A stretch of DNA of 64,000 nt from Saccharothrix australiensis (GTDB taxonomy: Bacteria > Actinomycetota > Actinomycetes > Mycobacteriales > Pseudonocardiaceae), in NCBI RefSeq assembly GCF_003634935.1, contig NZ_RBXO01000001.1:1178001-1242000 (forward strand), in the 5' to 3' direction. The first letter of the stretch is position 1. The number at the start of each line of letters is the position of its first letter. The notes under the pieces are model-generated. The model was not told the DNA's origin. It ran no database searches and was given only the letters and a program-made list of their open reading frames with translations. The position numbers and the translations under genes are program-made. This document shows positions 18,376-26,311 of this stretch, piece after piece.

Positions 18376-18685
18376 CCGCCGCGGTGTCGCGGCCGCGCCG
18401 CCGACGGGGTGCTCGGCGTGCCGGCGGCCCCGGTAGTAGCCGGGCGTCGCGACCAGCACGGCACGACGTGCGCGAACGCCGTGCCGAACAGCGGGTTCGC
18501 GGTCAGCGCGGAGAAGTCCACCAGCCGCAGCACGCCGTCGCGCTCCTCGTGGCCGACGGGGTGCTGGAGGAACGCGTTCGCCACCATGATCCAGAACGCG
18601 GACGCGTAGGCGGTCAGCGCCCCAGCCGGATCAGGGCCAGGTGCACCCACCTGTTCAACCGGTCCCACCCGAAGATCCACAGGCC
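18376..18685 (-). pseudogene. cydA: Decayed fragment of cytochrome bd oxidase subunit I
   Basis: Read on the minus strand, three frames in succession give CydA-like peptides. GLWIFGWDRLNRWVHLALIRL (given by its motif GLWIFGWDRL, 18685-18617) continues after a frameshift as SAFWIMVANAFLQHPVG and DFSALTANPLFGTAFAHV (about 18620-18465). After another shift comes VLVATPGYYRGRRHAEHPVG (about 18460-18400). In intact CydA these parts form a helix pair around the QHPVG motif. Both ends of the gene are gone and no start codon remains. It lies between folP2 and a PadR gene, where mycobacteria have gpgS. Confidence 0.7.
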
Positions 18686-18749
18686 AGGAGCCGGACGAGT
18701 CCGAGTGCATCCATAAGTAGGCAAGTCATAGGTAGACAGGCAACGTCTG

Positions 18750-18769
18750 TATCGGGGATCTCCCCGATA
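18750..18769. promoter_or_regulatory. Palindromic operator upstream of padR
   Basis: TATCGGGGA (18750-18758) and TCCCCGATA (18761-18769) form perfect 9-bp arms around TC. It overlaps the expected -35 region of padR, whose -10 is TAGACT (18790-18795). This suggests self-repression by the PadR protein. Confidence 0.6.
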
Positions 18770-18803
18770 CCACCCGAACCGCCGAACCGTAGACTCGCTA
18801 CCC

Positions 18804-19142
18804 ATGAAGTCGGACGCGTTGCGAGGTCACCTCGACGCGCTGCTGCTGGCCACGCTCGACGGCGGACCGCTGCACGGCTACGCCATCATCGAGGCGCTGC
18901 AACTGCGCAGCGGCGGCGCGCTGGACCTGCCCACCGGCACCGTCTACCCGGCCCTGCGCAGGCTGGAGACGGCCGGCCTGGTGACCAGCGAGTGGAGCAC
19001 GGTCGGCGGTCGGCAGCGGCGCACCTACCGGCTCACCAAGGCGGGCCGGCGCGCGCTGGCCGCCGAGCGGACCGCGTGGCGCGAGTTCACCGCCGCGATC
19101 GAGGGCGTGCTGGGGGGCGGGCCGTGGCCGACGCGGGCGTGA
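18804..19142 (+). CDS. PadR-family transcriptional regulator
   Basis: This 112-residue winged-helix regulator has the PadR motif LDGGPLHGYAIIEAL, TGTVYPALRRLE for the recognition wing, and YRLTKAGRRALA. It lacks the long C-terminal dimerisation arm, so it belongs to the short (PadR-s2) type. ATG 18804 is 8 nt after TAGACT, so it is probably leaderless. A perfect palindrome 34 bp upstream is the likely operator. The membrane protein gene that follows overlaps it, a standard PadR plus HAAS-domain pair in actinobacteria. Confidence 0.88.
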   Translation: MKSDALRGHLDALLLATLDGGPLHGYAIIEALQLRSGGALDLPTGTVYPALRRLETAGLVTSEWSTVGGRQRRTYRLTKAGRRALAAERTAWREFTAAIEGVLGGGPWPTRA

Positions 19143-19807
19143 TCGACGAGTACCTGGCCGACCTGGACCGGAGGCTGCGCGGTCCGGAGCACGTGAAGGC
19201 GGACCTGCTCGCGGAGGCGCGGGACAGCCTGGACGACGCGGTGACGGCCTACCGGGGCGGCGGCCTGCCCGCCGAGGACGCCCAGCGGCGGGCGGTGGCC
19301 GAGTTCGGCCCGGTCAACCGGATCGCCCGCGACTACCAGAGCCTGCTGGCCCTCGCGCAGGGCGTGCGCACCCTCTGGACGCTCATCCTGGTCGTCCCGC
19401 TGGCCCGCGTGCTGTGGGAGGTGAACCGCAGCTTCTGGATCGGCTCGTGGCCCGCGCCCTCCGGCGGCGGCGCGCCGCCGGAGTGGTACCTCCTGATCGC
19501 CAGGGCCAACGACTCGACCACCTGGGTCGTGGTGGGCGCGGGGCTGTGCGCGCTGCTCACCGGGCGGCTGCTGGCCAGGAAGGGGTGGAGCGCGGTCTCC
19601 CTGGCGCGGCTGGCGGGCCAAGTGGCCGTGGGCGCGGTCGGCGTGTGCCTGCTCGGCAACCTGTCGATCATCATCGCCACCGTCCTCGTGGACGCGGCCC
19701 TGATGCTGATGTCACCGCCGGTCGGCCTGGCGTCCCTGGTGTCCCTGGTGATCCTGGCCCGGCTGCTGGTCGTCGCGCGGCGCTGCGTCGCGTCCGCCGC
19801 CGGCTGA
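19124..19807 (+). CDS. HAAS/permease-prefix domain membrane protein
   Basis: This 227-residue protein has an N-terminal helical HAAS-type domain of about 60 residues (YLADLDRRLRG, LLAEARDSLDDAV, RRAVAEFGPVNRIARDYQ) followed by four probable membrane helices. Such proteins are encoded next to PadR regulators and are thought to transmit or tune signals at the membrane. GTG 19124 has a GGGGGG ribosome site 6 nt upstream. GTG 19139, in a GTGA overlap with the padR stop, is the alternative. Both choices make it co-transcribed with padR. Confidence 0.78.
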   Translation: MADAGVIDEYLADLDRRLRGPEHVKADLLAEARDSLDDAVTAYRGGGLPAEDAQRRAVAEFGPVNRIARDYQSLLALAQGVRTLWTLILVVPLARVLWEVNRSFWIGSWPAPSGGGAPPEWYLLIARANDSTTWVVVGAGLCALLTGRLLARKGWSAVSLARLAGQVAVGAVGVCLLGNLSIIIATVLVDAALMLMSPPVGLASLVSLVILARLLVVARRCVASAAG

Positions 19808-19876
19808 TCGGGCCGGACCGCGCGCTTCCGCGACTTCCTTGCGGCCCGCGGGCGCGGTGTGTGCCACGATCGTCCC

Positions 19877-20176
19877 GTGACCACCGCGCTCATCTACCTC
19901 GTCGTCATGGTCCTCGTGGCGGCCGTGGTGTTCCTGCTGGCCTCGCTCGTCTTCGGGCGCGGTGAGGAACTGGCGCCGCTGCCGCCCGGCGCGTCGCCCA
20001 CCCGGTTGCCCGCCGACGAGCTGACCGCGGCCGACGTGCGCGACCTGAAGTTCCAGCAGGTGTTCCGCGGCTACAAGATGACCGAGGTCGACTGGGCGCT
20101 GGACCGGCTCGCGACCGAGGTCGAGCGGCTCCGGGCCAGGGTCGCCGAGCTGGAGTCGGCGCGTGACCCGGCTTGA
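19877..20176 (+). CDS. DivIVA-domain membrane protein
   Basis: This 99-residue protein has one N-terminal membrane helix (ALIYLVVMVLVAAVVFLLAS) and then the DivIVA-like motif LTAADVRDLKFQQVFRGYKMTEVD (key residues L-F-GY-EVD). A short coiled coil (VERLRARVAELES) closes it. It corresponds to the Rv1209 position just upstream of tag in mycobacteria. A role at poles or septa is plausible from the domain only. GTG 19877 follows CACGAT by 6 nt, so the message is probably leaderless. Confidence 0.82.
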   Translation: MTTALIYLVVMVLVAAVVFLLASLVFGRGEELAPLPPGASPTRLPADELTAADVRDLKFQQVFRGYKMTEVDWALDRLATEVERLRARVAELESARDPA

Positions 20177-20573
20177 GCTGCGCGTCGACGTCGCCACGCC
20201 GGCCGAGGTGACCTGGGCCGCCGCGACCGACTGGGCCCGCCAGGGCGAGTGGGTGCTCGCCACCAGGGTCCGGGTGACCCGCGGCGACGGGCGCGGCGTC
20301 GGCACGGAGCTGGCCGCGTTCACCGGCCTCGGGCCGATCGGGTTCACCGACACGATGCGCGTCACCGCGTGGGAGCCGCCGCTGCGCTGCGCCGTCCGGC
20401 ACACCGGTCGGCTCGTGCGCGGCACCGCCGAGTTCCGGGTCGTCCCGCGCGGGGCGTGCAGCACGTTCGTCTGGGTCGAGGACGTGCCGCCGGCGTTGGG
20501 CGTGGTGCTCGCGCCGGGCGTGCGCTGGTCACTGCACAGGTTCGCCGATTTCGTCCGGGAGTACGACCGATGA
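20163..20573 (+). CDS. SRPBCC-fold protein (polyketide cyclase/START-like)
   Basis: This 136-residue protein has the SRPBCC pattern. It begins with a beta strand and the run TPAEVTWAAATDWARQGEWV, then has a central MRVTAWEPPLRCAVRHTGRLVRGTAEFRV and a C-terminal helix HRFADFVREYD. The fold binds hydrophobic ligands, and the ligand here is unknown. The GTG start overlaps the DivIVA-domain gene and its stop overlaps tag (ATGA), so the three are probably co-translated. Mycobacteria lack an insert at this place. Confidence 0.75.
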   Translation: MTRLELRVDVATPAEVTWAAATDWARQGEWVLATRVRVTRGDGRGVGTELAAFTGLGPIGFTDTMRVTAWEPPLRCAVRHTGRLVRGTAEFRVVPRGACSTFVWVEDVPPALGVVLAPGVRWSLHRFADFVREYDR

Positions 20574-21127
20574 TCCGCTGCCCTTGGGGCGACAGCACGC
20601 CGGACTACGCCGAGTACCACGACACCGAGTGGGGCGTGGAGCTGCACGGCGAGGCCGAGATGTTCGAGCGGATGTGCCTGGAGTCCTTCCAGTCCGGCCT
20701 GTCCTGGATCACCATCCTGCGCAAGCGGGAGAACTTCCGGCGCGCCTTCGCGGGCTTCCGGCCGGACGTCGTGGCCGGGTACGGCCAGGAGGACGTCGAC
20801 CGGCTGATGGCCGACGCGGGCATCGTCCGCAACCGGGCCAAGATCGACGCGGCGATCAACAACGCCCGCCGCGTGGCGGAGCTGGACGTGCCGCTGGACG
20901 ACCTGCTCTGGTCGTTCGCGCCCGAGCGGCACGAGCGGCCGGCGACCGTCGACGACGTGCCCGCCATCACCCCCGAGTCGCGGGCGATGGCCAAGGAGCT
21001 GAAGCGGCGGGGGTTCGCCTTCCTCGGCCCCACCACCTGCTACGCGCTGATGCAGGCCACCGGCATGGTCGACGACCACATCGCGGCCTGCTTCCGCGCG
21101 ACCGGGCAGCCCGTCAGCGCCCGGTGA
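20570..21127 (+). CDS. tag: DNA-3-methyladenine glycosylase I
   Basis: Tag removes 3-methyladenine from alkylated DNA. The 185-residue protein has the family start MIRCPWG with the zinc ligand C4, YHDTEWG with a zinc histidine, ESFQSGLSWITILRKRE, GIVRNRAKI, GFAFLGPTTCYALMQATGMVDDH and a C-terminal H-x3-C pair completing the zinc site. Start ATG 20570 overlaps the preceding stop. It is the equivalent of mycobacterial tagA, in the same order as the DivIVA-domain protein and the DUF3117 gene. Its 3' end overlaps the convergent crotonase gene by 14 bp. Confidence 0.92.
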   Translation: MIRCPWGDSTPDYAEYHDTEWGVELHGEAEMFERMCLESFQSGLSWITILRKRENFRRAFAGFRPDVVAGYGQEDVDRLMADAGIVRNRAKIDAAINNARRVAELDVPLDDLLWSFAPERHERPATVDDVPAITPESRAMAKELKRRGFAFLGPTTCYALMQATGMVDDHIAACFRATGQPVSAR

Positions 21128-21893
21128 ACCGGGCGGGCCGCTTCGCCACGAACGCGGCCACCGCCTCCCGGTGGTCCGCGGTGGCGCCCGCCTCGGCCTG
21201 GGTGCGCGCCTCGACCTCCAGCGCGGCGGCCAGCCCACCGGAGAACGCGAGCGCCTCCTTGATCTTGGCGTAGGCCGTGGTCGGCCCCGCGGCGAGCCGG
21301 CGGGCCAGCGCCTGCGCCTGCGCCAGCGCCTCGCCGTCGGGCACCACCTGGGTGACCATGCCGATGCGCAGCGCCTCCTCCGCGCCCACCGGCTCGGCGA
21401 GCAGCATCAACTGCATCGCCCGGCCGTGCCCGATGAGCCGCGGCAGCGTCCACGACGCGCCCGAGTCGGCCGTCAGGCCCACGTTGGCGAAGGCCATCAG
21501 GAACTTCGCGGACGCCGCCGCCACCCGCAGGTCGCACGCGTAGGCGAGGGACGCGCCCGCGCCCGCCGCCGTGCCGTTGACCGCCGCCAGGACCGGCTTG
21601 GGCATCGCCACGACCGCCTTGATCAGCGGGTTGTAGTGCTCCTCCACGGTGCGCAGCGGCGCCGGGTCGCCCGCTTCCAGCAGCGCGACGTGCTCCTTGA
21701 GGTCCTGCCCGGCGGAGAACGCCTTCCCCGCGCCGGTGATCACCACGGCGCGCACGGCGTCGTCCGCCGCGGTCTCCCGCACCGCCTCGATCAGGCGTTC
21801 CTTCAACGCGACCGTGAACGCGTTGAACGACTCGGGCCGGTTGAGGGTGAGGGTGCGCACACCGTCGGCGTCGTCGACGAGGAGTTCGGACAC
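21114..21893 (-). CDS. Enoyl-CoA hydratase/isomerase family protein
   Basis: This 259-residue crotonase-fold enzyme acts on acyl-CoA thioesters. The oxyanion-hole segments are GAGKAFSAGQDLKEH and AAVNGTAAGAGASLAYACD. The residues after GLTADSGASWTLPRLIG resemble the PaaG/1,2-epoxyphenylacetyl-CoA isomerase group, because an aspartate sits where hydratases carry a catalytic glutamate. GTG 21893 starts at VSELLVDD. A PaaX-type regulator lies directly upstream in the same direction, which supports a phenylacetate-like or branched acyl-CoA role. No other paa genes are in the window. Confidence 0.83.
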   Translation of the reverse strand: MSELLVDDADGVRTLTLNRPESFNAFTVALKERLIEAVRETAADDAVRAVVITGAGKAFSAGQDLKEHVALLEAGDPAPLRTVEEHYNPLIKAVVAMPKPVLAAVNGTAAGAGASLAYACDLRVAAASAKFLMAFANVGLTADSGASWTLPRLIGHGRAMQLMLLAEPVGAEEALRIGMVTQVVPDGEALAQAQALARRLAAGPTTAYAKIKEALAFSGGLAAALEVEARTQAEAGATADHREAVAAFVAKRPARFTGR

Positions 21894-21924
21894 GGGATGG
21901 ACCTCTCTGTCGGTATCCGGTCGG

Positions 21925-22704
21925 CTAGTCGCCGCCCAGGCTGTCGTCCACGAACCGGCGCGCCGCCGGCGCGAGCCGCGCGGTGTGCCGGTCGAAGAAC
22001 TCCGCCGCCGCGTGGCCCGGCCAGTCCGCGGGCAGCAGCTCGCGGGGCAGTCCGGGGTCGCGGAACAGGAACTTCCGCCAGGCGTGCAGGAACCGCTGTG
22101 ACGCGGCGAACGCCTCGGCGGGCGACGATCCGTCCACAGCGGACACCACCGGCTCCCACTCGGCGACGAACCGCGCGTAGTCCGCGCCCAGCGCGTCGAG
22201 GTCCCACGCGCGGGCGGCCAGCGCCTCCGCCGAGCCCTCGTGCTCGCCGCGGAACGTGCCGGCCACCACACCCTCGCCGGCGAGCACGTCGGGCAGCTCG
22301 GGCGAGGGGCGCGGTGCGATCCACGTCACGGGGCCGAGCTGACCGTAACCGAGCAGTTGCAGCGAGGAGGCGAGCCGGTCGCGGGACTCCCGCGCGGGCA
22401 GCTCCTGGAGCACCACGACGTGCCACCGTCCGTCCCAGGTGGACGGGCGGGTCCGGTAGATGCGGGCCGCGGCCTCGTCCAGCCGCCGTTCCGCGCGGGG
22501 TGTCATGGCGTAACCGGGGCCCGACGCCAGCCGCACCGGCTCCAACCAGCCCTGACGCACCGTCCGGGACACCGCGGTGCGCACCGCGGGCGGCGCGAAG
22601 TCCAGCGGTTCGAGCAGCCGGACCAGGGCGGCGATGGTCGCCGCGCCACCCCGCTCGCGGAGGTGGCCGCCGTAGACGTCGAAGAGCGCCGAACGTGCCC
22701 GCAC
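21925..22704 (-). CDS. PaaX-family transcriptional regulator
   Basis: This 259-residue regulator has an N-terminal winged helix (RARSALFDVYGGHLRERGG, VRTAVSRTVRQGWLE), the middle domain with WHVVVLQELPARESRDRL, and the C-terminal PaaX domain with WRKFLFRDPGLPRELLPADWPG. PaaX proteins repress phenylacetate or aromatic degradation genes and respond to the CoA thioester. GTG 22704 was chosen because it begins at the conserved R-ARSALFDVYG. An extension of 40 codons upstream is low-complexity and unlikely. It is followed 31 bp later by the crotonase gene it probably controls. Confidence 0.82.
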   Translation of the reverse strand: MRARSALFDVYGGHLRERGGAATIAALVRLLEPLDFAPPAVRTAVSRTVRQGWLEPVRLASGPGYAMTPRAERRLDEAAARIYRTRPSTWDGRWHVVVLQELPARESRDRLASSLQLLGYGQLGPVTWIAPRPSPELPDVLAGEGVVAGTFRGEHEGSAEALAARAWDLDALGADYARFVAEWEPVVSAVDGSSPAEAFAASQRFLHAWRKFLFRDPGLPRELLPADWPGHAAAEFFDRHTARLAPAARRFVDDSLGGD

Positions 22705-22967
22705 GAGATCCGAGTGTGTCAGGACGACCCCGCGACACGCCACAGCGCAGGAATTGGTAACGACCGGGTGACGGCGAAAGCGGCGGCCGGAAATCGTTGG
22801 GGCACGGCGATCCTGGCGCTCCACCGCACGTCGGCGAAGATCGCCCGCCGGGCACAGATCGGTTGGAAAGATCGGTTCGGTTTCGCCGGTGAGTCCGCAT
22901 AGGGGAGAATGGGTCGGAGTATCCGGCCCTGGTCGGACGGGGAAGATGTTGACGGAGGGAGCACGCG
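22705..22967. other. Divergent intergenic region, paaX and DUF3117 gene
   Basis: This 263-bp stretch holds the control regions for two divergent genes. No convincing ORF is present. An AT-richer segment (TTGGAAAGATCGG near 22862) may contain promoter elements for the DUF3117 gene, but spacing is poor. Confidence 0.4.
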
Positions 22968-23135
22968 ATGGCGGCCATGAAGCCCCGGACCGGCGACGGT
23001 CCCCTTGAGGTCACCAAGGAGGGGCGTGGCATCGTGATGCGCGTTCCGCTCGAGGGTGGGGGCCGACTCGTCGTCGAGATGTCGGCGGACGAGGCCAACG
23101 CCCTGGGCGACGCCCTCAAGGCAGCCGCTGGCTGA
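22968..23135 (+). CDS. DUF3117 small conserved protein
   Basis: This 55-residue protein (MAAMKPRTGDGPLEVTKEG, then IVMRVPLEGGGRLVVEMS and ADEANALGDALK) is nearly invariant across actinobacteria and equals the Rv1211 position between tag and glgA. Its function is unknown. ATG 22968 has a GGAGGGA ribosome site 7 nt upstream. ATG 22977 is the alternative. Such conservation in so short a protein suggests a regulatory or scaffold part. Confidence 0.9.
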   Translation: MAAMKPRTGDGPLEVTKEGRGIVMRVPLEGGGRLVVEMSADEANALGDALKAAAG

Positions 23136-23160
23136 CCCAGCCGGAGCGAGAAATCGTCGG

Positions 23161-23188
23161 GCCCCGGTTTCCACAGTGGAACCGGGGC
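23161..23188 (+). terminator. Hairpin after the DUF3117 gene
   Basis: GCCCCGGTTTCCA and TGGAACCGGGGC form a 12-bp stem with one bulged T and a short loop, 25 bp after the stop. Confidence 0.65.
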
Positions 23189-23219
23189 ATCACTTCGTCC
23201 TGACCCCCGAGGAGCACCG

Positions 23220-24638
23220 GTGCCGCTGACCGTCCCCACCCCGCTGGTCGCCGTCGAGGCGGCCGACACCCTCCGACGCGGTGTGGGGCGGGTGGTCCTG
23301 GCCAGGCCCGGTGAGCCACCGGTGCTGGGGCCGGGTGGGGCGGACGTCGAGGTGACCCCGCAGGTCACCGGCAAGGCGGGCGAGGCGCGGCAGCAGGGGC
23401 GCGACTGGGTGCTCGGCGTCGGCGGCGGCGCGCCGGCCGACTGGCGCACGGCGGGCGCGGGCCTGGCCAGGGCGTTGCACGCGGGCGCGGAGCGCGGCGG
23501 CGGCACGACGTTCGACGTCCGGCTGACGGAGGACGCCGACGTCCGGTCGTTCGTGCTGGGCCTCGTCCTGGGCGGCTACCGCTACCGGGTGACGTCCGAA
23601 CCCGCGCCCGCGCGCCTCAAGTCGCTGCGCCTGGTCGGCGAGGTGGCCCCGGAGGACGTGCGGGAGGCGGTGGACCTGGCCACCGCGACCGCCCTGACGC
23701 GGGACCTGGCGAACACGCCGTCCAACGTGAAGGACCCGGCGTGGCTGGCGACCACCGCCACCAGGCTGGCGAAGGGCGCGCCGGGCCTGGCGGTGGCGGT
23801 CCGCGACGAGAAGTGGCTGGCCCGCGAGGGCTTCGGCGGCGTGCTGGCGGTGGGCGGCGGCTCGGCCCGGCCGCCCCGCCTGATCCACCTGACGTGGGAG
23901 GGCGCGACCGGCGGCCCGCACCTGGTCCTGGTCGGCAAGGGCATCACCTTCGACACCGGCGGCATCTCGGTCAAGCCGGCGGAGGGGATGCACCTCATGC
24001 GCACCGACATGGCAGGCGGCGCGGCGGTGATCGCGGCCCTGACCACCATCGCCCGGCGCAACCTGCCGATCCGGGTGACCGGCCTGGTGCCGTGCGCGGA
24101 GAACCACGTCTCCGGCAGCGCCTACCGCCCCGGCGACGTGGTGCGGCACTACGGCGGCACGACGACCGAGGTGTCGAACACCGACGCGGAGGGCCGCATG
24201 GTCCTGGCCGACGCGATGGCCTACGCCGTCCGGAACCTGGCACCCGACGCCCTGGTCGACGTGGCCACCCTGACCGGCGCGATGAAGGTGAGCCTGGGCC
24301 TGCGGACCGGCGGCCTCTTCGCGAGCGACGACACCCTGGCGGCCCGCCTCGCCGAGGCCGGCGAGCGGACGGGCGAGTCCTGGTGGCGGATGCCGCTGCC
24401 GGCGGACCTGGCCGACGACGTGAAGAGCGACATCGCGGACGTCCGCCAGTGCCCACCGGGCCCCGGCGGCATCACGGCGGCGCTGTTCCTGCGCGAGTTC
24501 ACCGGCGGCCTGCCGTGGGCGCACCTGGACATCGCCGGCCCGGCGAGGGCGGACAAGAACTACGCCGAAGTGGTCCCCGGCGCCTCCGGTTTCGCCGCCC
24601 GGACCCTGGTCGACTTCGCCGCCAACTACACCACCTGA
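23220..24638 (+). CDS. pepA: Leucyl aminopeptidase, M17 family
   Basis: This cytosolic di-metal aminopeptidase trims N-terminal residues and handles Cys-Gly-type peptides. The 472-residue protein has a variable N-terminal half and the M17 catalytic domain from about residue 160. Metal/catalytic K240 lies in VGKGITFDTGG. The signature NTDAEGR runs from N320 to R326, followed by MVLADAMAYA. GTG 23220 has a GAGGAG site 6 nt upstream. It is preceded by a terminator and followed by a REP-like repeat, so it is probably monocistronic. Confidence 0.92.
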   Translation: MPLTVPTPLVAVEAADTLRRGVGRVVLARPGEPPVLGPGGADVEVTPQVTGKAGEARQQGRDWVLGVGGGAPADWRTAGAGLARALHAGAERGGGTTFDVRLTEDADVRSFVLGLVLGGYRYRVTSEPAPARLKSLRLVGEVAPEDVREAVDLATATALTRDLANTPSNVKDPAWLATTATRLAKGAPGLAVAVRDEKWLAREGFGGVLAVGGGSARPPRLIHLTWEGATGGPHLVLVGKGITFDTGGISVKPAEGMHLMRTDMAGGAAVIAALTTIARRNLPIRVTGLVPCAENHVSGSAYRPGDVVRHYGGTTTEVSNTDAEGRMVLADAMAYAVRNLAPDALVDVATLTGAMKVSLGLRTGGLFASDDTLAARLAEAGERTGESWWRMPLPADLADDVKSDIADVRQCPPGPGGITAALFLREFTGGLPWAHLDIAGPARADKNYAEVVPGASGFAARTLVDFAANYTT

Positions 24639-24705
24639 CCACGCGCCCAGCGCACACCACGCCCGCTTTTCGCCGTTCCGCGCCGCGCCGAGGTCACACC
24701 CAGAG

Positions 24706-24755
24706 GTCATCCTCGGTGGCCGGCCCGTCCGGCGAGGACGCTTTTCGAGCTTTGA
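24706..24755 (-). repeat. Dispersed REP-like element, copy B
   Basis: On the minus strand this 50-bp sequence matches copy A (15864-15913) at 48 of 50 positions. The surrounding 24639-24817 gap lies between the convergent pepA and lipoprotein genes and holds no gene. Confidence 0.7.
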
Positions 24756-24817
24756 CACCCCTTCCCCCGGCGCTCCTTCGCGCCGCCCCTGGAAAACGCC
24801 CCACCCCCTGGAAACCC

Positions 24818-26209
24818 TCAGAAATCGAGCGGCACGCCAACCGGTTCCCCGCCCGACAGCTCCACCTCGCCCAGCACCGGCAACGTCACCTTCCCCGGCA
24901 CCACCGAGACGTTCACCGACCGCACGTCACCCGGCACCTCGACCACCACCGCGACCGGGAAGGTGTCACCGCCGTACCGCGCACCCACCAGCGGGGCGCG
25001 CGACCCGTCCGGCAGCGTCACCGCCACGAAGTCCTTCATCACCGGCGCACCGGCCACCTGCGGCAGGTCCTTCCCCAGCAGGCGCAGCTCCAGCAGCCCC
25101 TTGTCCGGCGCGGACGCCGTCGCCAGCGCGTACTGGCCGTCCGCGCTCACCGGCCGCTGCCTGCCGAGCCGGGCCCGCTGGACCTCCAGCGAGCCGTCGC
25201 GGTCGCCGAGCCGCACCCGCTGGGTCACGGACACGGCCGTGTCGCCGTCCCGGCGCAGCACCGCCGGCGCGTCCGCCCGCGCCGTCCCGGACGGCACCGC
25301 CACCCGCTGCTCCAGCGACTTCGCCCCCACGGTGGTCAGCACCAGCTGCTCGCCACCGAGGCCACCGTCATCGGCGCGGTCCGCGACGCCGCCGTCCCCG
25401 TCGGGCACCGTGTAGACGACGAACACCGACCCGTTCTCGGGCAGCCGGTCGATGGGCAGCTGGTGCCGCCGTCCGGGCACCTGCAACGCCAGTTCCGGGA
25501 GCTGGGGCTCCCACCCGGCCCAGGGCGTCTGCCCGAACGCGGAGTCCGTGACGGTCAGCCGCTCCACGGCCAGCCGCAGCACCCGCAGCCGCACGCCGTG
25601 CTCGGCCCGCAGGTCGCCCTTGGGCGTGGCCCACGACTCCGGACTCCCGAACCCGGTGATCCGCACCGCGAGCTGGTCGTCCCGGATCACCCCGGACGCC
25701 TCGCCCACCGCCCGCCCGTCGTCGGGCAGCACGGCGAGGAAGTCGGGACCCGCCTCGCCGACCCCCTGGTCGGCCTCGGCCTCCCGCCCGTCGGTGCGGA
25801 CGAGCTTGCCGACCGGCGTGCTGCGGCTGCCCAGCTCGGGCACCTGCGGCGGCTGCACCTCCAGCCGCACGCCGGCGGCCCCGCTCTCGACCTCCTTCAG
25901 CGGCACCGGCACCCAGTCGGTGGCCGCGGCCGTGCCCGGCACCTGGACCGGGCCGCACCACAGCCGGGTGTCGACCTCGCTCTTCGCGCCGGTGCGGGCG
26001 AACCAGCAGTTGACCGCCTCGCTGCCGGCGCGGGCCACGTACCCGAAGTTGAGCGTGTAGCTCAGTTCGGCCTCGGCGCGCATCTGCAACCCCTGCGCGT
26101 CCACCACGGGACGACCGCCGATGGTCAGCTCCGGCGCGCTGGTCCGCACGGGAGCCGTGCCGCACCCGGCCAGCAGCAGCCCGACCACGGCGAACGCAAC
26201 CCACCGCAT
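24818..26209 (-). CDS. Predicted lipoprotein of unknown function
   Basis: This 463-residue exported protein has a short signal peptide (MRWVAFAVVGLLLAGC) with a lipobox cysteine at residue 16. The mature part is beta-rich, with many V/L-alternating strands and no catalytic motif, and has an early run AELSYTLNFGYVARAG. The repeated strand-turn pattern suggests two or more beta-sandwich domains. It is monocistronic, downstream of a palindrome that overlaps its -10 region. No family is recognised. An envelope role is all that the signal shows. Confidence 0.75.
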   Translation of the reverse strand: MRWVAFAVVGLLLAGCGTAPVRTSAPELTIGGRPVVDAQGLQMRAEAELSYTLNFGYVARAGSEAVNCWFARTGAKSEVDTRLWCGPVQVPGTAAATDWVPVPLKEVESGAAGVRLEVQPPQVPELGSRSTPVGKLVRTDGREAEADQGVGEAGPDFLAVLPDDGRAVGEASGVIRDDQLAVRITGFGSPESWATPKGDLRAEHGVRLRVLRLAVERLTVTDSAFGQTPWAGWEPQLPELALQVPGRRHQLPIDRLPENGSVFVVYTVPDGDGGVADRADDGGLGGEQLVLTTVGAKSLEQRVAVPSGTARADAPAVLRRDGDTAVSVTQRVRLGDRDGSLEVQRARLGRQRPVSADGQYALATASAPDKGLLELRLLGKDLPQVAGAPVMKDFVAVTLPDGSRAPLVGARYGGDTFPVAVVVEVPGDVRSVNVSVVPGKVTLPVLGEVELSGGEPVGVPLDF

Positions 26210-26216
26210 GTGACCC

Positions 26217-26238
26217 CCAGTAGTTGATCCCCTACTGG
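26217..26238 (-). promoter_or_regulatory. Operator-like palindrome over the lipoprotein promoter
   Basis: CCAGTAG (26217-26223) and CTACTGG (26232-26238) are perfect 7-bp arms. On the minus strand the arm nearer the gene contains TACTGG, 7 nt before ATG 26209. A leaderless promoter and a binding site therefore appear to coincide. Confidence 0.5.
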
Positions 26239-26311
26239 TTAAAGGCGGTTCACCCCCTTACCGGTTGCCACGAACGGGTGTGACGCACAACACGCTGGAC
26301 AGGAAGGGTGA

